Assembly: GCA_963766175.1 (NCBI GenBank)
Contig: CAVXZE010000002.1
Location: 1-64,000, forward strand
Length of the DNA stretch: 64,000 bases
Reading direction: 5' to 3'
From: CAVXZE01 sp963766175
Lineage (GTDB): Bacteria; Myxococcota_A; UBA9160; UBA6930
A model generated the notes under the pieces. The model did not search any database, was not told where the DNA came from, and saw only the letters and a list, made by a program, of their open reading frames with translations. Of the stretch, positions 42,278-50,320 are shown piece after piece. The position numbers were made by a program, and so were the translations under genes. Every line of letters starts with the position of its first letter. The first letter of the stretch is position 1.

Positions 42278-42901
42278 TCAGCCCCCGGTGCGAACTCGCT
42301 CCAGGACCTGTCCGGCACGCGTCGGGTTGAAGCAACCGCACTGACAGGGCCGCGCCAGGAGCCGCGCGGCCTCCTCGACACTGAGGCGCGCGGTCCGCAC
42401 ATGGGCGACCACCGCCTCGATCAGGTTGTGCCCGACGAGACCGTGCCCGCAGAGCGAATTCAGCTCGACCACCTCCGGCCGCGGCAGGCGGTCCACGCGC
42501 CCCCTGGTGCCGAGCGACTGCTCGACGCTGTGTCGCGTGATGCCCGCTCGACGGCAGCAGCTCTCCACCTCGGCCAGGAGACCGCTCACGTTGATCGGCA
42601 GGCCGAGATCCGCCTCGACCAGATCTCTCACCGCACCCGCCAACGCCTCGACGTCGTCGAAGACCGCGTGAAGGCAGAAGCCCTCTTCGAGCTCTTCTTC
42701 GATGCGGGTGAGATCGATCGCCGTCACCGACCGACCCTCGAGACGGTTCGCGCTGACCGGCTTGTGTGCGAGCGCAATCTCAGTGAAGCGACGCAGCTTG
42801 GCGGGAAGCTCCGGAGTAATGCTGCGCGTGGGTATGCAGAACAGGACGAAGTCCCGGCGAAGCTCGTCCTCGCTACCTCTCCGGTGCAACGTGTTGGTCA
42901 T
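42278..42901 (-). CDS. conserved partner of the downstream-facing 4Fe-4S protein, function unknown
   Basis: 207 residues, cytoplasmic. I do not recognise a named domain. The C-terminal third has CGHGLVGHNLIEAVV (about 149-163) and ARPCQCGCFNPTRAGQVL (about 183-200), three Cys in a CQCGC cluster that could ligate metal. Its ATG directly abuts the TAG stop of the 4Fe-4S gene (no spacer), so translation is coupled and the two products probably act together. The pair appears familiar from anaerobes, but no function is known to me. Confidence 0.6.
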   Translation of the reverse strand: MTNTLHRRGSEDELRRDFVLFCIPTRSITPELPAKLRRFTEIALAHKPVSANRLEGRSVTAIDLTRIEEELEEGFCLHAVFDDVEALAGAVRDLVEADLGLPINVSGLLAEVESCCRRAGITRHSVEQSLGTRGRVDRLPRPEVVELNSLCGHGLVGHNLIEAVVAHVRTARLSVEEAARLLARPCQCGCFNPTRAGQVLERVRTGG

Positions 42902-43714
42902 CTATGCTGCCTCGACCACTCGCGGCGGACGGCCCAGTCCCAGGTTTATCTTGCCGTTCGGAGACAAGACCCGACCTGCCTCCTCGCAGACCGCCTGATG
43001 CGGAACCGCGCCATCCGGCCCACAGCGACTCGAGACACCGATGCAGATCACGGTGTCGAGCTCGCCTTCGACTTCGTCGATGACCTCGAAGTACTGCGGC
43101 AGACGATCGAGCGTCGTCTTGAACTCGATGATGGCGGAGAGCACCTTCTCTTCGAGGATTTCCGACTTCAGCCGCCCCGTCGCCCGATCTTCCATCAGCT
43201 GCGTCACCGGGTTGTCCGGCTCGAACTCCGTTCCCAGCGCCGCCAGGGCCACGGCGACCTTCTGGATGTCACGAAAGTGTACCCCGATCCCGGGCCGTCC
43301 CAGATCGATCACCACGCCCGCCTCGCCCTCCCCGATCCGCCCGGTGAGGTCGTTGGTCTTGATCTCCTCGGTGCCCCGACCGGCCAGCCCCGTGTCGTCG
43401 TGCACCACCAGGGGGTCGCTGAAGGCGCGCCGCAAAGAGCGCGGCCATTCGAGGTCCGGCGGCTCGAGCGCACCCGTGGGACAACGATCCAGCGGCTGGT
43501 CGAAGCGCAGCCGTAGCATCGCGATCGCCCGGCGCGCGAGCCGGACCAGGGCCGGCGGGAGTCCCTCAGAAGGCAGGAATCGGTAGCAGGTGCTGCACTC
43601 CACGCATTCGTCCTGGTTCACCTGAGCGAGGCCGGCTTCCAGGTAGATGGCCCCCATTGGGCAGACCGGCACGCAGTTGCCGCAGGCCACGCACTTGCGG
43701 GGATTGATCAGCAC
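42902..43714 (-). CDS. dicluster 4Fe-4S ferredoxin-type protein with conserved C-terminal domain
   Basis: 270 residues. Two ferredoxin motifs: CVACGNCVPVCPMGA (about 8-22) and CVECSTCYRFLPSEG (about 37-51) with a late Cys-Pro (RCPTGALEPP, about 77-86). The C-terminal ~180 residues form a separate conserved domain: DLTGRIGEGEAGVVIDLGRPG, FRDIQKVAVALA, EEKVLSAIIEFKT, ICIGVSSRCGPDG. The enzymatic role is unknown; the second half may be a catalytic or sensing domain fed by the clusters. It is upstream of, and coupled to, the 207-residue partner. Confidence 0.7.
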   Translation of the reverse strand: MLINPRKCVACGNCVPVCPMGAIYLEAGLAQVNQDECVECSTCYRFLPSEGLPPALVRLARRAIAMLRLRFDQPLDRCPTGALEPPDLEWPRSLRRAFSDPLVVHDDTGLAGRGTEEIKTNDLTGRIGEGEAGVVIDLGRPGIGVHFRDIQKVAVALAALGTEFEPDNPVTQLMEDRATGRLKSEILEEKVLSAIIEFKTTLDRLPQYFEVIDEVEGELDTVICIGVSSRCGPDGAVPHQAVCEEAGRVLSPNGKINLGLGRPPRVVEAA

Positions 43715-43723
43715 GCGACTATC

Positions 43724-44905
43724 CTAGTGCATCCCCACGGGCAGATCGAAGCGCTCGATGTAGCTTGCGAGCCGCGCACAAACGGCGTCCGCGCTCAGTC
43801 CGTACTCCGCGAGAGAGTAGCGGTGGGATCCGTGGCGGTGCTGCGGGTTCTCGCCGATGTGCGCGCGCATCGCGTCGGCGGTCTCCGAGCCGAGCTCGAG
43901 TCCGAAGAAATCGTAGATCCGCTCCACGGTCTGCATCGGATGCTCGACGAAGCGGTGGTAGTCGACGTCGAGGAAGCGCTCCGGAGCGGAGCTGTCGCGG
44001 TCGGCCAGGCCACGCTCCAGGGAGCGGGCCAGGTACTCGAGCACCACCGGTCCGAGCTCCCGCAGATCGACGGACTCGCGGATGGTCATGAGCGCAGCCA
44101 TCATGCTGCAGTAGGAGGGGATGATCTGCAGGGGGTTCCGGTGGGTCTGGATGATGCAGACGTCCGGGAACATCTCCACCAGGATGCCCAGCGCCCACAG
44201 ATGCGCCGGGGACTTGAGCAGCCAACGCTCGCCGGGCCGCTGCCAGTCGAGGAGCTTGAGCAGGTCGCGGTAGTAGGCGTAGGTCGGATGCAGATCCTGG
44301 GCCTCGAACCACTCGCGAAAGGGGCTCATCAGCGGCTCGATGCCATTCTGCGCATCACAGAAGGCATGGGCCGTGAGCAGCACGCACTCCTCGGGCCCGT
44401 CGGCGCGGCGGTAGTGGATCTTGTCGAAGTCCGGGTTTCTCTGACGGTCGCGCTCGAAGTAGGCGCGCGTGGCCTCGAGCCGCGGATCCTCCCGGCCGGG
44501 GGGGAGCTCTCCCTCATACGGATCCGGATTCATCGCCTCCCACAGCAGCAGGGGCCGGGCGGCCGGGTCGATCGCCAGCAGGTTGAACAGCGCGGAGGTC
44601 CCGGTGCGCGGCAGTCCCGTCATGTAGACCGGGCTGCGGAGCTCTCGCGTCAGGATCTCCGGGTGGCGCCGGAACGCCCGCTCCACTCGCAGGCGGTTGC
44701 AGAGGAGCTGGACCAGCCGGCCGCGGGTCAGCTTGCGGCCACCGGGCCGCAGCCCCGCGCTTTGATAGGTCTCGAGCAGCACGCGAAGCCCATCACGAAA
44801 GCTCTCGTCCCCGAAATCGCTGAGACCGGTGCTCTCCCGCGCCGCCGCGATCAGGCTCTCTTCGGAGAGGTCGAGAACTCCTTCACTCACGGGAGAGCTC
44901 AGCAA
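43724..44905 (-). CDS. sulfotransferase family protein
   Basis: 393 residues. The PAPS 5'-phosphosulfate loop is TGLPRTGTSALFNLL (about 96-110), the 3'-phosphate region is THRNPLQIIPS with the conserved Arg/Ser (about 255-265), and a conserved LLKSPAHL Lys-Ser sits between. These are the standard marks of the Stf0/sulfotransferase-3 type found in large numbers in actinobacteria, myxobacteria and related groups. The acceptor is unknown. Its start overlaps the 3' end of the DUF1214 gene by 23 bp, so they are in one operon. Confidence 0.85.
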   Translation of the reverse strand: MLSSPVSEGVLDLSEESLIAAARESTGLSDFGDESFRDGLRVLLETYQSAGLRPGGRKLTRGRLVQLLCNRLRVERAFRRHPEILTRELRSPVYMTGLPRTGTSALFNLLAIDPAARPLLLWEAMNPDPYEGELPPGREDPRLEATRAYFERDRQRNPDFDKIHYRRADGPEECVLLTAHAFCDAQNGIEPLMSPFREWFEAQDLHPTYAYYRDLLKLLDWQRPGERWLLKSPAHLWALGILVEMFPDVCIIQTHRNPLQIIPSYCSMMAALMTIRESVDLRELGPVVLEYLARSLERGLADRDSSAPERFLDVDYHRFVEHPMQTVERIYDFFGLELGSETADAMRAHIGENPQHRHGSHRYSLAEYGLSADAVCARLASYIERFDLPVGMH

Positions 44906-45989
44906 CTCTTACTACCCGGGTCCGTGGCTGAGGGTGATCCGCAGCGCGAATCCAGCGCCAGCACATGGTGCCGCGATCGTGCCCACAGGTGTCGATCCAG
45001 TTTTCCACGCCGGGATCCCGGTGAGCCACGACGACGCGCACCGAGCCATCTTCCCGAAGCCGGGCGCTGTGCTTGTTTACCCAGATCTTGAAGTACCGGT
45101 AGTCGAGAGACTCCATCCAGTGGTTGTTGAGCTGGAAGTTCCAGTAGTCGCACTCGGGAGGCGTCACCTCGATGACCAGCGCCTGATCCGGCGCCAGCTT
45201 CCAGTACCCGTGGTAGTAGACGATGTTCGGATCGCCGCCGGCGGCGGTGGCGATCCCCGCCTCGAACCTGGGCAACTGGTTCAGCTGCTCCGCGAAGCCA
45301 GCGGCCCACTGATTGAAGAGCCGGGCGCAGCCGACCACGAAGCGACCCGAGGCAACGAGACCGCGATCCATCTGCTGGGGGCTCACCGGCCGCGGCAGGT
45401 GGGGGCCGTCGATGCGCCGGATCCGAAGATCGGCGAGGGTCTCGCTCTCCCTGTCGAGAAAGGTCTGCCGGACCACCAGCGTTCGGCTCTCGGGCACCAT
45501 CGGCAGCCAGTTCCCGGCGCCGGGCCTCTTCTCACAGCTCACCAGGATCGCAAAGCTGCCGTCGGGCTCGAGCTGCAGCTGGGAGTCATCCAGGTAGCCG
45601 GTGGTCTTCAGACTGCCCGTCGCGCCGTAGTTTCCCGCCTGGGTGCCAAAGCCCAGGTAGTGCACGGTGCCGCGGCTCCCCGTGATCTGGTACTCGTACT
45701 TCCCGCTGACCGGCGCGCTCTGGTAGTGGTTGTCCGGGTTGTCGGCGCCCATCTTTACCGTCTCGTGGGCGGTGCGCTGCAATACCGGCGCGCGGGGATC
45801 GCCGTCCTCCACGAAGGTCTCGAGAGCGGCTCGCGCCAGCCGGCTCAGGTAGCGGAAGCCCTCCGCGCGGTCGAAGGCGTTCTCCGGCGACGACTCGTCG
45901 AGAACCACCGCGCCAGCCGCCTTGAGCGTGTCGCAAAACTCCTCCCAGCTGCTGCCGTCGAGAATCCGCCGTGTCGATTCATCATCCAT
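44883..45989 (-). CDS. DUF1214 domain protein
   Basis: 368 residues without signal peptide. The DUF1214 part is C-terminal: YWNFQLNNHWMESLDYRY and the strand-rich segment with RLREDGSVRVVVAHRDPG and NWIDTCGH near the end. The N-terminal half (HYQSAPVSGKYEYQITGSRGTVHYLGFG) is a jelly-roll-like beta region typical of the wider DUF1254/DUF1214 group. No catalytic function is established. It is upstream of the sulfotransferase in the same operon and divergent from the Ap4A phosphorylase-like gene with only 29 bp between start codons. Confidence 0.75.
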   Translation of the reverse strand: MDDESTRRILDGSSWEEFCDTLKAAGAVVLDESSPENAFDRAEGFRYLSRLARAALETFVEDGDPRAPVLQRTAHETVKMGADNPDNHYQSAPVSGKYEYQITGSRGTVHYLGFGTQAGNYGATGSLKTTGYLDDSQLQLEPDGSFAILVSCEKRPGAGNWLPMVPESRTLVVRQTFLDRESETLADLRIRRIDGPHLPRPVSPQQMDRGLVASGRFVVGCARLFNQWAAGFAEQLNQLPRFEAGIATAAGGDPNIVYYHGYWKLAPDQALVIEVTPPECDYWNFQLNNHWMESLDYRYFKIWVNKHSARLREDGSVRVVVAHRDPGVENWIDTCGHDRGTMCWRWIRAADHPQPRTRVVRVAELSRE

Positions 45990-46006
45990 CGCGGGGAATT
46001 TAGCGC

Positions 46007-46012
46007 CATAAT
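46007..46012 (+). promoter_or_regulatory. possible -10 element at a leaderless start
   Basis: CATAAT ends seven bases before ATG 46019, in the 29-bp gap between divergent genes. If used, transcription would begin at or near the A of the start codon. The -35 region would lie over the start of the DUF1214 gene and is weak. Confidence 0.3.
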
Positions 46013-46018
46013 CCGAGG

Positions 46019-46900
46019 ATGAGGATCACGCTGGAGCCGGGAACCCTCTTCGAAGCGGTGCGCGAGCGAAGCGCCCAGGCGGAGAGAATCGGGGCGCTGC
46101 GTTCGATCCCGACCTTCTTCGAGCTCGTCGAGGACGAGGAGACCGGAGTCGAGTTCGTGGTGCGCATCGTCGACCACCTGGGCCAGAAGCGGGAGGCCAC
46201 CTCCGAGCAGCAGCGCACCGGGGCGAACCCCTTCCTCCCCTACAATCGCGAGCTCTTCGTCGCCGACCTGTCGGAGACGCATCTCTGCCTGCTCAACAAG
46301 TACAACGTTCTCGATCACCACCTGCTGATCGTGACGCGAAGCTTCGAGGAGCAGGAGAGTCTGCTCACCCTGGAAGACTTCCAGGCCCTGTGGCTCTGCA
46401 TGGCCGAGCGCGAGGGCCTGGGCTTCTACAATGCGGGAGCCGAAGCCGGCGCCAGCCAGCCACACAAGCACCTGCAGCTGGTCTCGGTTCCCGTCGGCGT
46501 CGGACCCGAGCGAACACCAGTCGACCCCCTGCTCGCCACCGCGCGCTTCGACGGACCTCTGGGCGCCGTCGCAGCGCTGCCCTTCCTCCACAGCGTGGCG
46601 CGGCTCGATGAGAGCTGCTCGCCGGGCTCCCGGGGAGGAGCAGAGGCGGCGCTGGCACTCTATCGCTCCATGCTGCGTCGGGTCGGGGTCGATGCCGAAG
46701 CGCCGCTGCCCTACAACCTCCTGGTCACCTGGGACTGGATGTTGCTGCTGCCGCGAACGCGAGGCTTCTTTCACGGGATCGAGGTGAACTCGCTGGGCTT
46801 TGCCGGAACGCTGCTGGCCCGAGATCAGGAGCAGCTCGCCTTCATCAAGCGCGAAGGCCCGATGACACTTCTCCGCAACGTCGCCTTTCCGCGCGAGTGA
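46019..46900 (+). CDS. Ap4A phosphorylase / ATP adenylyltransferase-like HIT protein
   Basis: 293 residues of the Apa1/Apa2 type, which splits Ap4A with phosphate to ADP and ATP (or runs in reverse). The N-terminal part has the family's NPFLPYNRELFVADL and LLNKYNVLDHHLLIVT. The histidine-triad motif is SQPHKHLQLV (His-x-His-x-Gln form) near residue 155, containing the nucleophile His. The C-terminal half has NLLVTWDWMLLLPR. Length agrees with the fungal-type family found in several bacterial phyla. No operon partner on the same strand. Confidence 0.85.
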   Translation: MRITLEPGTLFEAVRERSAQAERIGALRSIPTFFELVEDEETGVEFVVRIVDHLGQKREATSEQQRTGANPFLPYNRELFVADLSETHLCLLNKYNVLDHHLLIVTRSFEEQESLLTLEDFQALWLCMAEREGLGFYNAGAEAGASQPHKHLQLVSVPVGVGPERTPVDPLLATARFDGPLGAVAALPFLHSVARLDESCSPGSRGGAEAALALYRSMLRRVGVDAEAPLPYNLLVTWDWMLLLPRTRGFFHGIEVNSLGFAGTLLARDQEQLAFIKREGPMTLLRNVAFPRE

Positions 46901-46918
46901 AACAGCCGGTCAGCGTGT

Positions 46919-49084
46919 TCACTCTCCCGGCCGGTACTCCCTGCTGAGGTGGCGGCGGAGCTGCGCTTCCTCGAGGTGAAGCTTCTTGGTCCGCTCCGCC
47001 GCGAAGAGCGGCACCTGATCCGCGTAGTGGGGTGAGCGCTCGTCGAGCGTAGCGCTCCCGAACTGATGGATGGTCTCGGATCGGAGCCTTCCCTGGGAAT
47101 CCCACTCCACGAACATCACGTAGCAGTCGCCGGAGCTGGCGGTGTAGGTGCCGTCCCCATCCAGCTCGAAGGACTGGATGGCGCGCAGGGTGTCCGGACC
47201 GCCGCCGACGGGGAGGTCGAGGCCGCCGCGGCGCAGCCGGTTCACCTGGCCCCAGGGCGGATCGACCCGCCCGTGGTGACGTTCCAGAGTTCGCGCCGCC
47301 TCGATGAAGCTCCTTACAGTGTCGGGCGGCTCCTCACCGCGGCGTTCCGCCAGCACCACCGGCGTGGCCGTGAGAATCCCCAACGCTGCGCCGGTGCTCT
47401 CCGCATCGGCACTGAAGTTCCAGGCGGCCAGCACGCGGCGCGCCTCCGCCAGCAGCGGGTCGTCGGGGAGCTCGGCGGCCAGCACCTCGGCGACGATGCG
47501 GGCGACGTGACTCTCCTCGGAGTAGCGCTTGTCGAACTTGTAGCGGCGGAACTCCTCGCGGCTGATGGCCGGATCCGCGCCGAAGAGCTCGAGCGCGCGC
47601 AGCCCGCGGTTCGTCATGTCGGTCTCGATGCCGAGGGTGGGCGAGAAATCGGCTGGATCCGGGTTGCCGGGACCGGTGGTGGCGCGAAACGGCGTGTGGT
47701 TCGAGTTGGCCACGAAGCCCGAGATCGGGTTCACCACCTGGGGAAGCTCCGCGAAGGGCAGGAACTCGCTCCAGAGCGTCGCGGAGGTGTCCCCCGGAAG
47801 AACCGCCTGCCAGTCGTATCCCTCGGCGCGTAGCGGGAGCGTTGCGTTGTAGAAGTAGGCGATGTTGCCCTCGCGGTCGGCGTAGACGTAGTTGATGTTG
47901 GGGAGCGCCTGCATCGCCATCGCAGCGCGCCACTCGTCGAAGCTCCGCGCCTTGCCCAGTCGGTAGTACTGCTCGAGCTGTCGGATCTCGTCCATGCCGG
48001 CGTAGCGCAGCGCGTAGGTTCCGTGGTCGCGGCGGATCACCGGGCCGTGGACGGATCGCAGCAGCTCGCGCCTCACCGTCCAGCGCAGCCTGCCGAAGAT
48101 CTTCACGCTGATCTCCGCCTCGCCCACCTCCAGATCCCGCCACTCACCGTCGAAGCGGTACTGGTTCCGGTTCTCCGGGTTGATCTCGAGCAGGTAGACA
48201 TCGACGACGTCGGGGCGGTTCACGGTGCTGGCCCAGCCGAGGTGTCGGTTGTGGCCGTGGAGAATCAGGGGAGAGCCGGGAAAGACGCCGCCGGCCATGT
48301 CCCAGCCCTCTTCGCTCTTGAGCCGCGCCTCGTACCATGCGACGGGGCCCGTGTAAGGCTGGTGGGAGTTGACCAGCAGGCGGGTGGTTCCGTCCGCCGA
48401 CCGCGACGGCCCCACGGCGATGCCGTTCGAGCCGATGGAGCCGAGATCGAAGCTCGTCTCAGACCCGATCCCGATCGCGAGCTGTCCCTGCCTCGGTCCC
48501 GCCAGGGCAGAACCGCCCTCCTCGAAGAGCGCGAGCACGTGGCGCTGGAAGCCGTAGAACATCGGCGTTCTGAATGCGAAGCCCGCCACCACGTCCTTCC
48601 CGGTCAGGGGAATCAGGCCCGGAGCCACCTGCTCCGGGTGGAGCGCCGCGTAGTGATTGACGCCGGCGGCGTAGGCCTCGGCGAGGGCGCGGGTCTCGGG
48701 CGTGAGGTCGGTCTGGTAGCGAGCCTCGACCAGCTCCCAGATGCCCATCAGCTGGACCATGTAGTCGACGGGAGCGGACGCGAGGCCCTTCGCGCTGGCA
48801 AGCCGCCCGCGGGTGGCCAGGAGCACGCTCTGGGTGGTCGCGAAGTCGTCCTCGGCGTGGGCGAAGCCCAGGCCGTAGGCGACGTCGGCGTCGGTCCCGC
48901 CGTAGATGTGGGGAACGCCGAACTCGTCGCGCAGGATGCGCACCCGATAGCGCTCCGCCGCCTCCAGAAGAGGCGCCGGATCGAACTCGGCTCGCTCGGG
49001 CATCACCGCCCAGAGCGCCACCCCGCCACCCAGTGCGGCCAGGGCGAGAAAGGCCCCGGCCGCAGCGCGCTTCCACCAACTCAT
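46919..49084 (-). CDS. penicillin acylase family (Ntn-hydrolase) protein
   Basis: 721 residues, beginning with a signal/anchor (MSWWKRAAAGAFLALAALGG), so exported. It is made as one chain that normally self-cleaves: the predicted beta-chain nucleophile is Ser219 in GSIG-SNGIAVG, followed by the oxyanion/assist region VNSHQPYTGPVAWYEARL. Family segments VRILRDEFGVPHIYG near the start and PGSPLILHGHNRHLGWAST are clear. Relatives hydrolyse penicillins, acyl-homoserine lactones or cyclic lipopeptides; the substrate here is unknown. The convergent neighbour is the Ap4A phosphorylase-like gene. Confidence 0.87.
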   Translation of the reverse strand: MSWWKRAAAGAFLALAALGGGVALWAVMPERAEFDPAPLLEAAERYRVRILRDEFGVPHIYGGTDADVAYGLGFAHAEDDFATTQSVLLATRGRLASAKGLASAPVDYMVQLMGIWELVEARYQTDLTPETRALAEAYAAGVNHYAALHPEQVAPGLIPLTGKDVVAGFAFRTPMFYGFQRHVLALFEEGGSALAGPRQGQLAIGIGSETSFDLGSIGSNGIAVGPSRSADGTTRLLVNSHQPYTGPVAWYEARLKSEEGWDMAGGVFPGSPLILHGHNRHLGWASTVNRPDVVDVYLLEINPENRNQYRFDGEWRDLEVGEAEISVKIFGRLRWTVRRELLRSVHGPVIRRDHGTYALRYAGMDEIRQLEQYYRLGKARSFDEWRAAMAMQALPNINYVYADREGNIAYFYNATLPLRAEGYDWQAVLPGDTSATLWSEFLPFAELPQVVNPISGFVANSNHTPFRATTGPGNPDPADFSPTLGIETDMTNRGLRALELFGADPAISREEFRRYKFDKRYSEESHVARIVAEVLAAELPDDPLLAEARRVLAAWNFSADAESTGAALGILTATPVVLAERRGEEPPDTVRSFIEAARTLERHHGRVDPPWGQVNRLRRGGLDLPVGGGPDTLRAIQSFELDGDGTYTASSGDCYVMFVEWDSQGRLRSETIHQFGSATLDERSPHYADQVPLFAAERTKKLHLEEAQLRRHLSREYRPGE

Positions 49085-49149
49085 CTTCAGCTACGACCTC
49101 GATCCCGCTCTGGTCTCTGGTTCTGTCCGGCCGCTCTGGCGTGAGAAGC

Positions 49150-49542
49150 TCAGGCCTCGGTCATCTCCTTGATCCGGTCCTGGAGAGCCTGGCCCTGCGG
49201 GCTGGGCGGCCCTGCCCCCTGCATCTGCATCATCACCGCCATGTCGCCTTCGACCTTGATCTGTCCGGACATGAAGGCCTGCATGCCGGCCTGCTGGTCG
49301 TTCTCGACGAAGGTCTTCACGGCCACCGGGAAGGGGATGGTGAGCTTGGTGGCAGCGCCGTCGAGCAGGCCCTGCTTGAACTCTCCGGCTTCCATGTGCA
49401 TCTGCTTCTCGCCCTCGGGATGCCCGGTCACCACGATGTTGAGCTTGATGTTCTTGATCGCGTCGGGGACGGGGATCTCTCCCGCTTCCGCGCGAAGCCT
49501 GTCGACCTCCGCGAACCAACTCTCCGAAAGGAACTGGGGCAC
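49150..49542 (-). CDS. SCP2 sterol-binding domain protein
   Basis: The start is GTG 49542, with GAGGAG seven bases upstream, giving 130 residues. It fits the SCP2 fold: a first helix (FLSESWFAEVDRLRAEAG), an antiparallel sheet (IKLNIVVTGHPEGEKQMHMEAGEF, LDGAATKLTIPFPVAVKTFV) and the closing helix with GQIKVEGDMAVMMQMQGA. Single SCP2 domains bind lipids or fatty acyl-CoA. Located between the acylase and endonuclease V, same strand. Confidence 0.8.
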   Translation of the reverse strand: MPQFLSESWFAEVDRLRAEAGEIPVPDAIKNIKLNIVVTGHPEGEKQMHMEAGEFKQGLLDGAATKLTIPFPVAVKTFVENDQQAGMQAFMSGQIKVEGDMAVMMQMQGAGPPSPQGQALQDRIKEMTEA

Positions 49543-49622
49543 TCCTTGACTCCTCTGTTGTCTCCGGCCCGGAGGGGGTTCCGAGCCGCCGATGGCCCTC
49601 CGGCCGCCGCTGATTAAACCAC

Positions 49623-50318
49623 CTATCGCGGATCCGTGCACCCGGCGAGCCGGCGCAGGCGATTGACCTCCCGGTGGGCGGCGCGGACCGGCTCGGGGAG
49701 CCGGTACCGGGCCGCCAGTCGCAATGTGGTGCGGCGGGCGGTCTCCAGGGAGATCCGGTGGCCCACCGAGACGAAGACCGGCTTCACCCCCGACCGCGTG
49801 CGCACCACCTCGCCGATCACCTCGCCGCCGTCGCGAAGCTGGGTGTGGGCTCCGCGACGAGGCCCGGGTTCCCGGTAGTCGCCGATCAGCCGGCTCTTGG
49901 CGCAGCCCAGGGTCGGCAGGTCGAGAAGCACGCCGAGGTGGCAGGCCAGGCCGAAACGCCGTGGATGAGCTCTCCCCTGCCCGTCGCAGACGATCAGATC
50001 CGGCACCGTCTCGAGCTTGGCGAAGGCCTCCAGCAGCGGGGGGATCTCCCGGAAGGACAGATAGCCGGGAACGTAGGGAAAGTGGGCCCCGGCCCGGACA
50101 CCGGCGATCTCCACCACCTCGAGGCTTTCGACATCGAGCACCACCACCGCAGCGTGAAGCTCCGGACTGCTGCGGTCGAAGGAGATGTCGGCGCCCGCCA
50201 CCAGGCGCGGCGTTCGCCCCGTGTCCCTCTGGATGACCCGACCGCGGAGCTGCTCCTGGAGTGCACGGGCCTCGGGGATGGCGAGATCCCAGTCGTGGCA
50301 CGTCTTTATCTGCAGAAT
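49623..50318 (-). CDS. nfi: endonuclease V
   Basis: Endonuclease V nicks DNA near deoxyinosine. Recognised from VAGADISFDRSS (first catalytic Asp), LIVCDGQGRAHPRRFGLACHLG (second Asp region), RLIGDYREPG and KPVFVSVGH. The first usual start codon is GTG 50201, but that would begin at VAGAD and drop the conserved N-terminal ~38 residues (KTCHDWDLAIPEARALQEQL...), which are encoded in frame upstream. With ATT 50318 or CTG 50315 the protein is ~231 residues, close to the 223 of E. coli. I place the start at 50318 provisionally. The kinase stop is at 50321-50323, just upstream. Confidence 0.8.
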   Translation of the reverse strand: MLQIKTCHDWDLAIPEARALQEQLRGRVIQRDTGRTPRLVAGADISFDRSSPELHAAVVVLDVESLEVVEIAGVRAGAHFPYVPGYLSFREIPPLLEAFAKLETVPDLIVCDGQGRAHPRRFGLACHLGVLLDLPTLGCAKSRLIGDYREPGPRRGAHTQLRDGGEVIGEVVRTRSGVKPVFVSVGHRISLETARRTTLRLAARYRLPEPVRAAHREVNRLRRLAGCTDPR

Positions 50319-50320
50319 TT

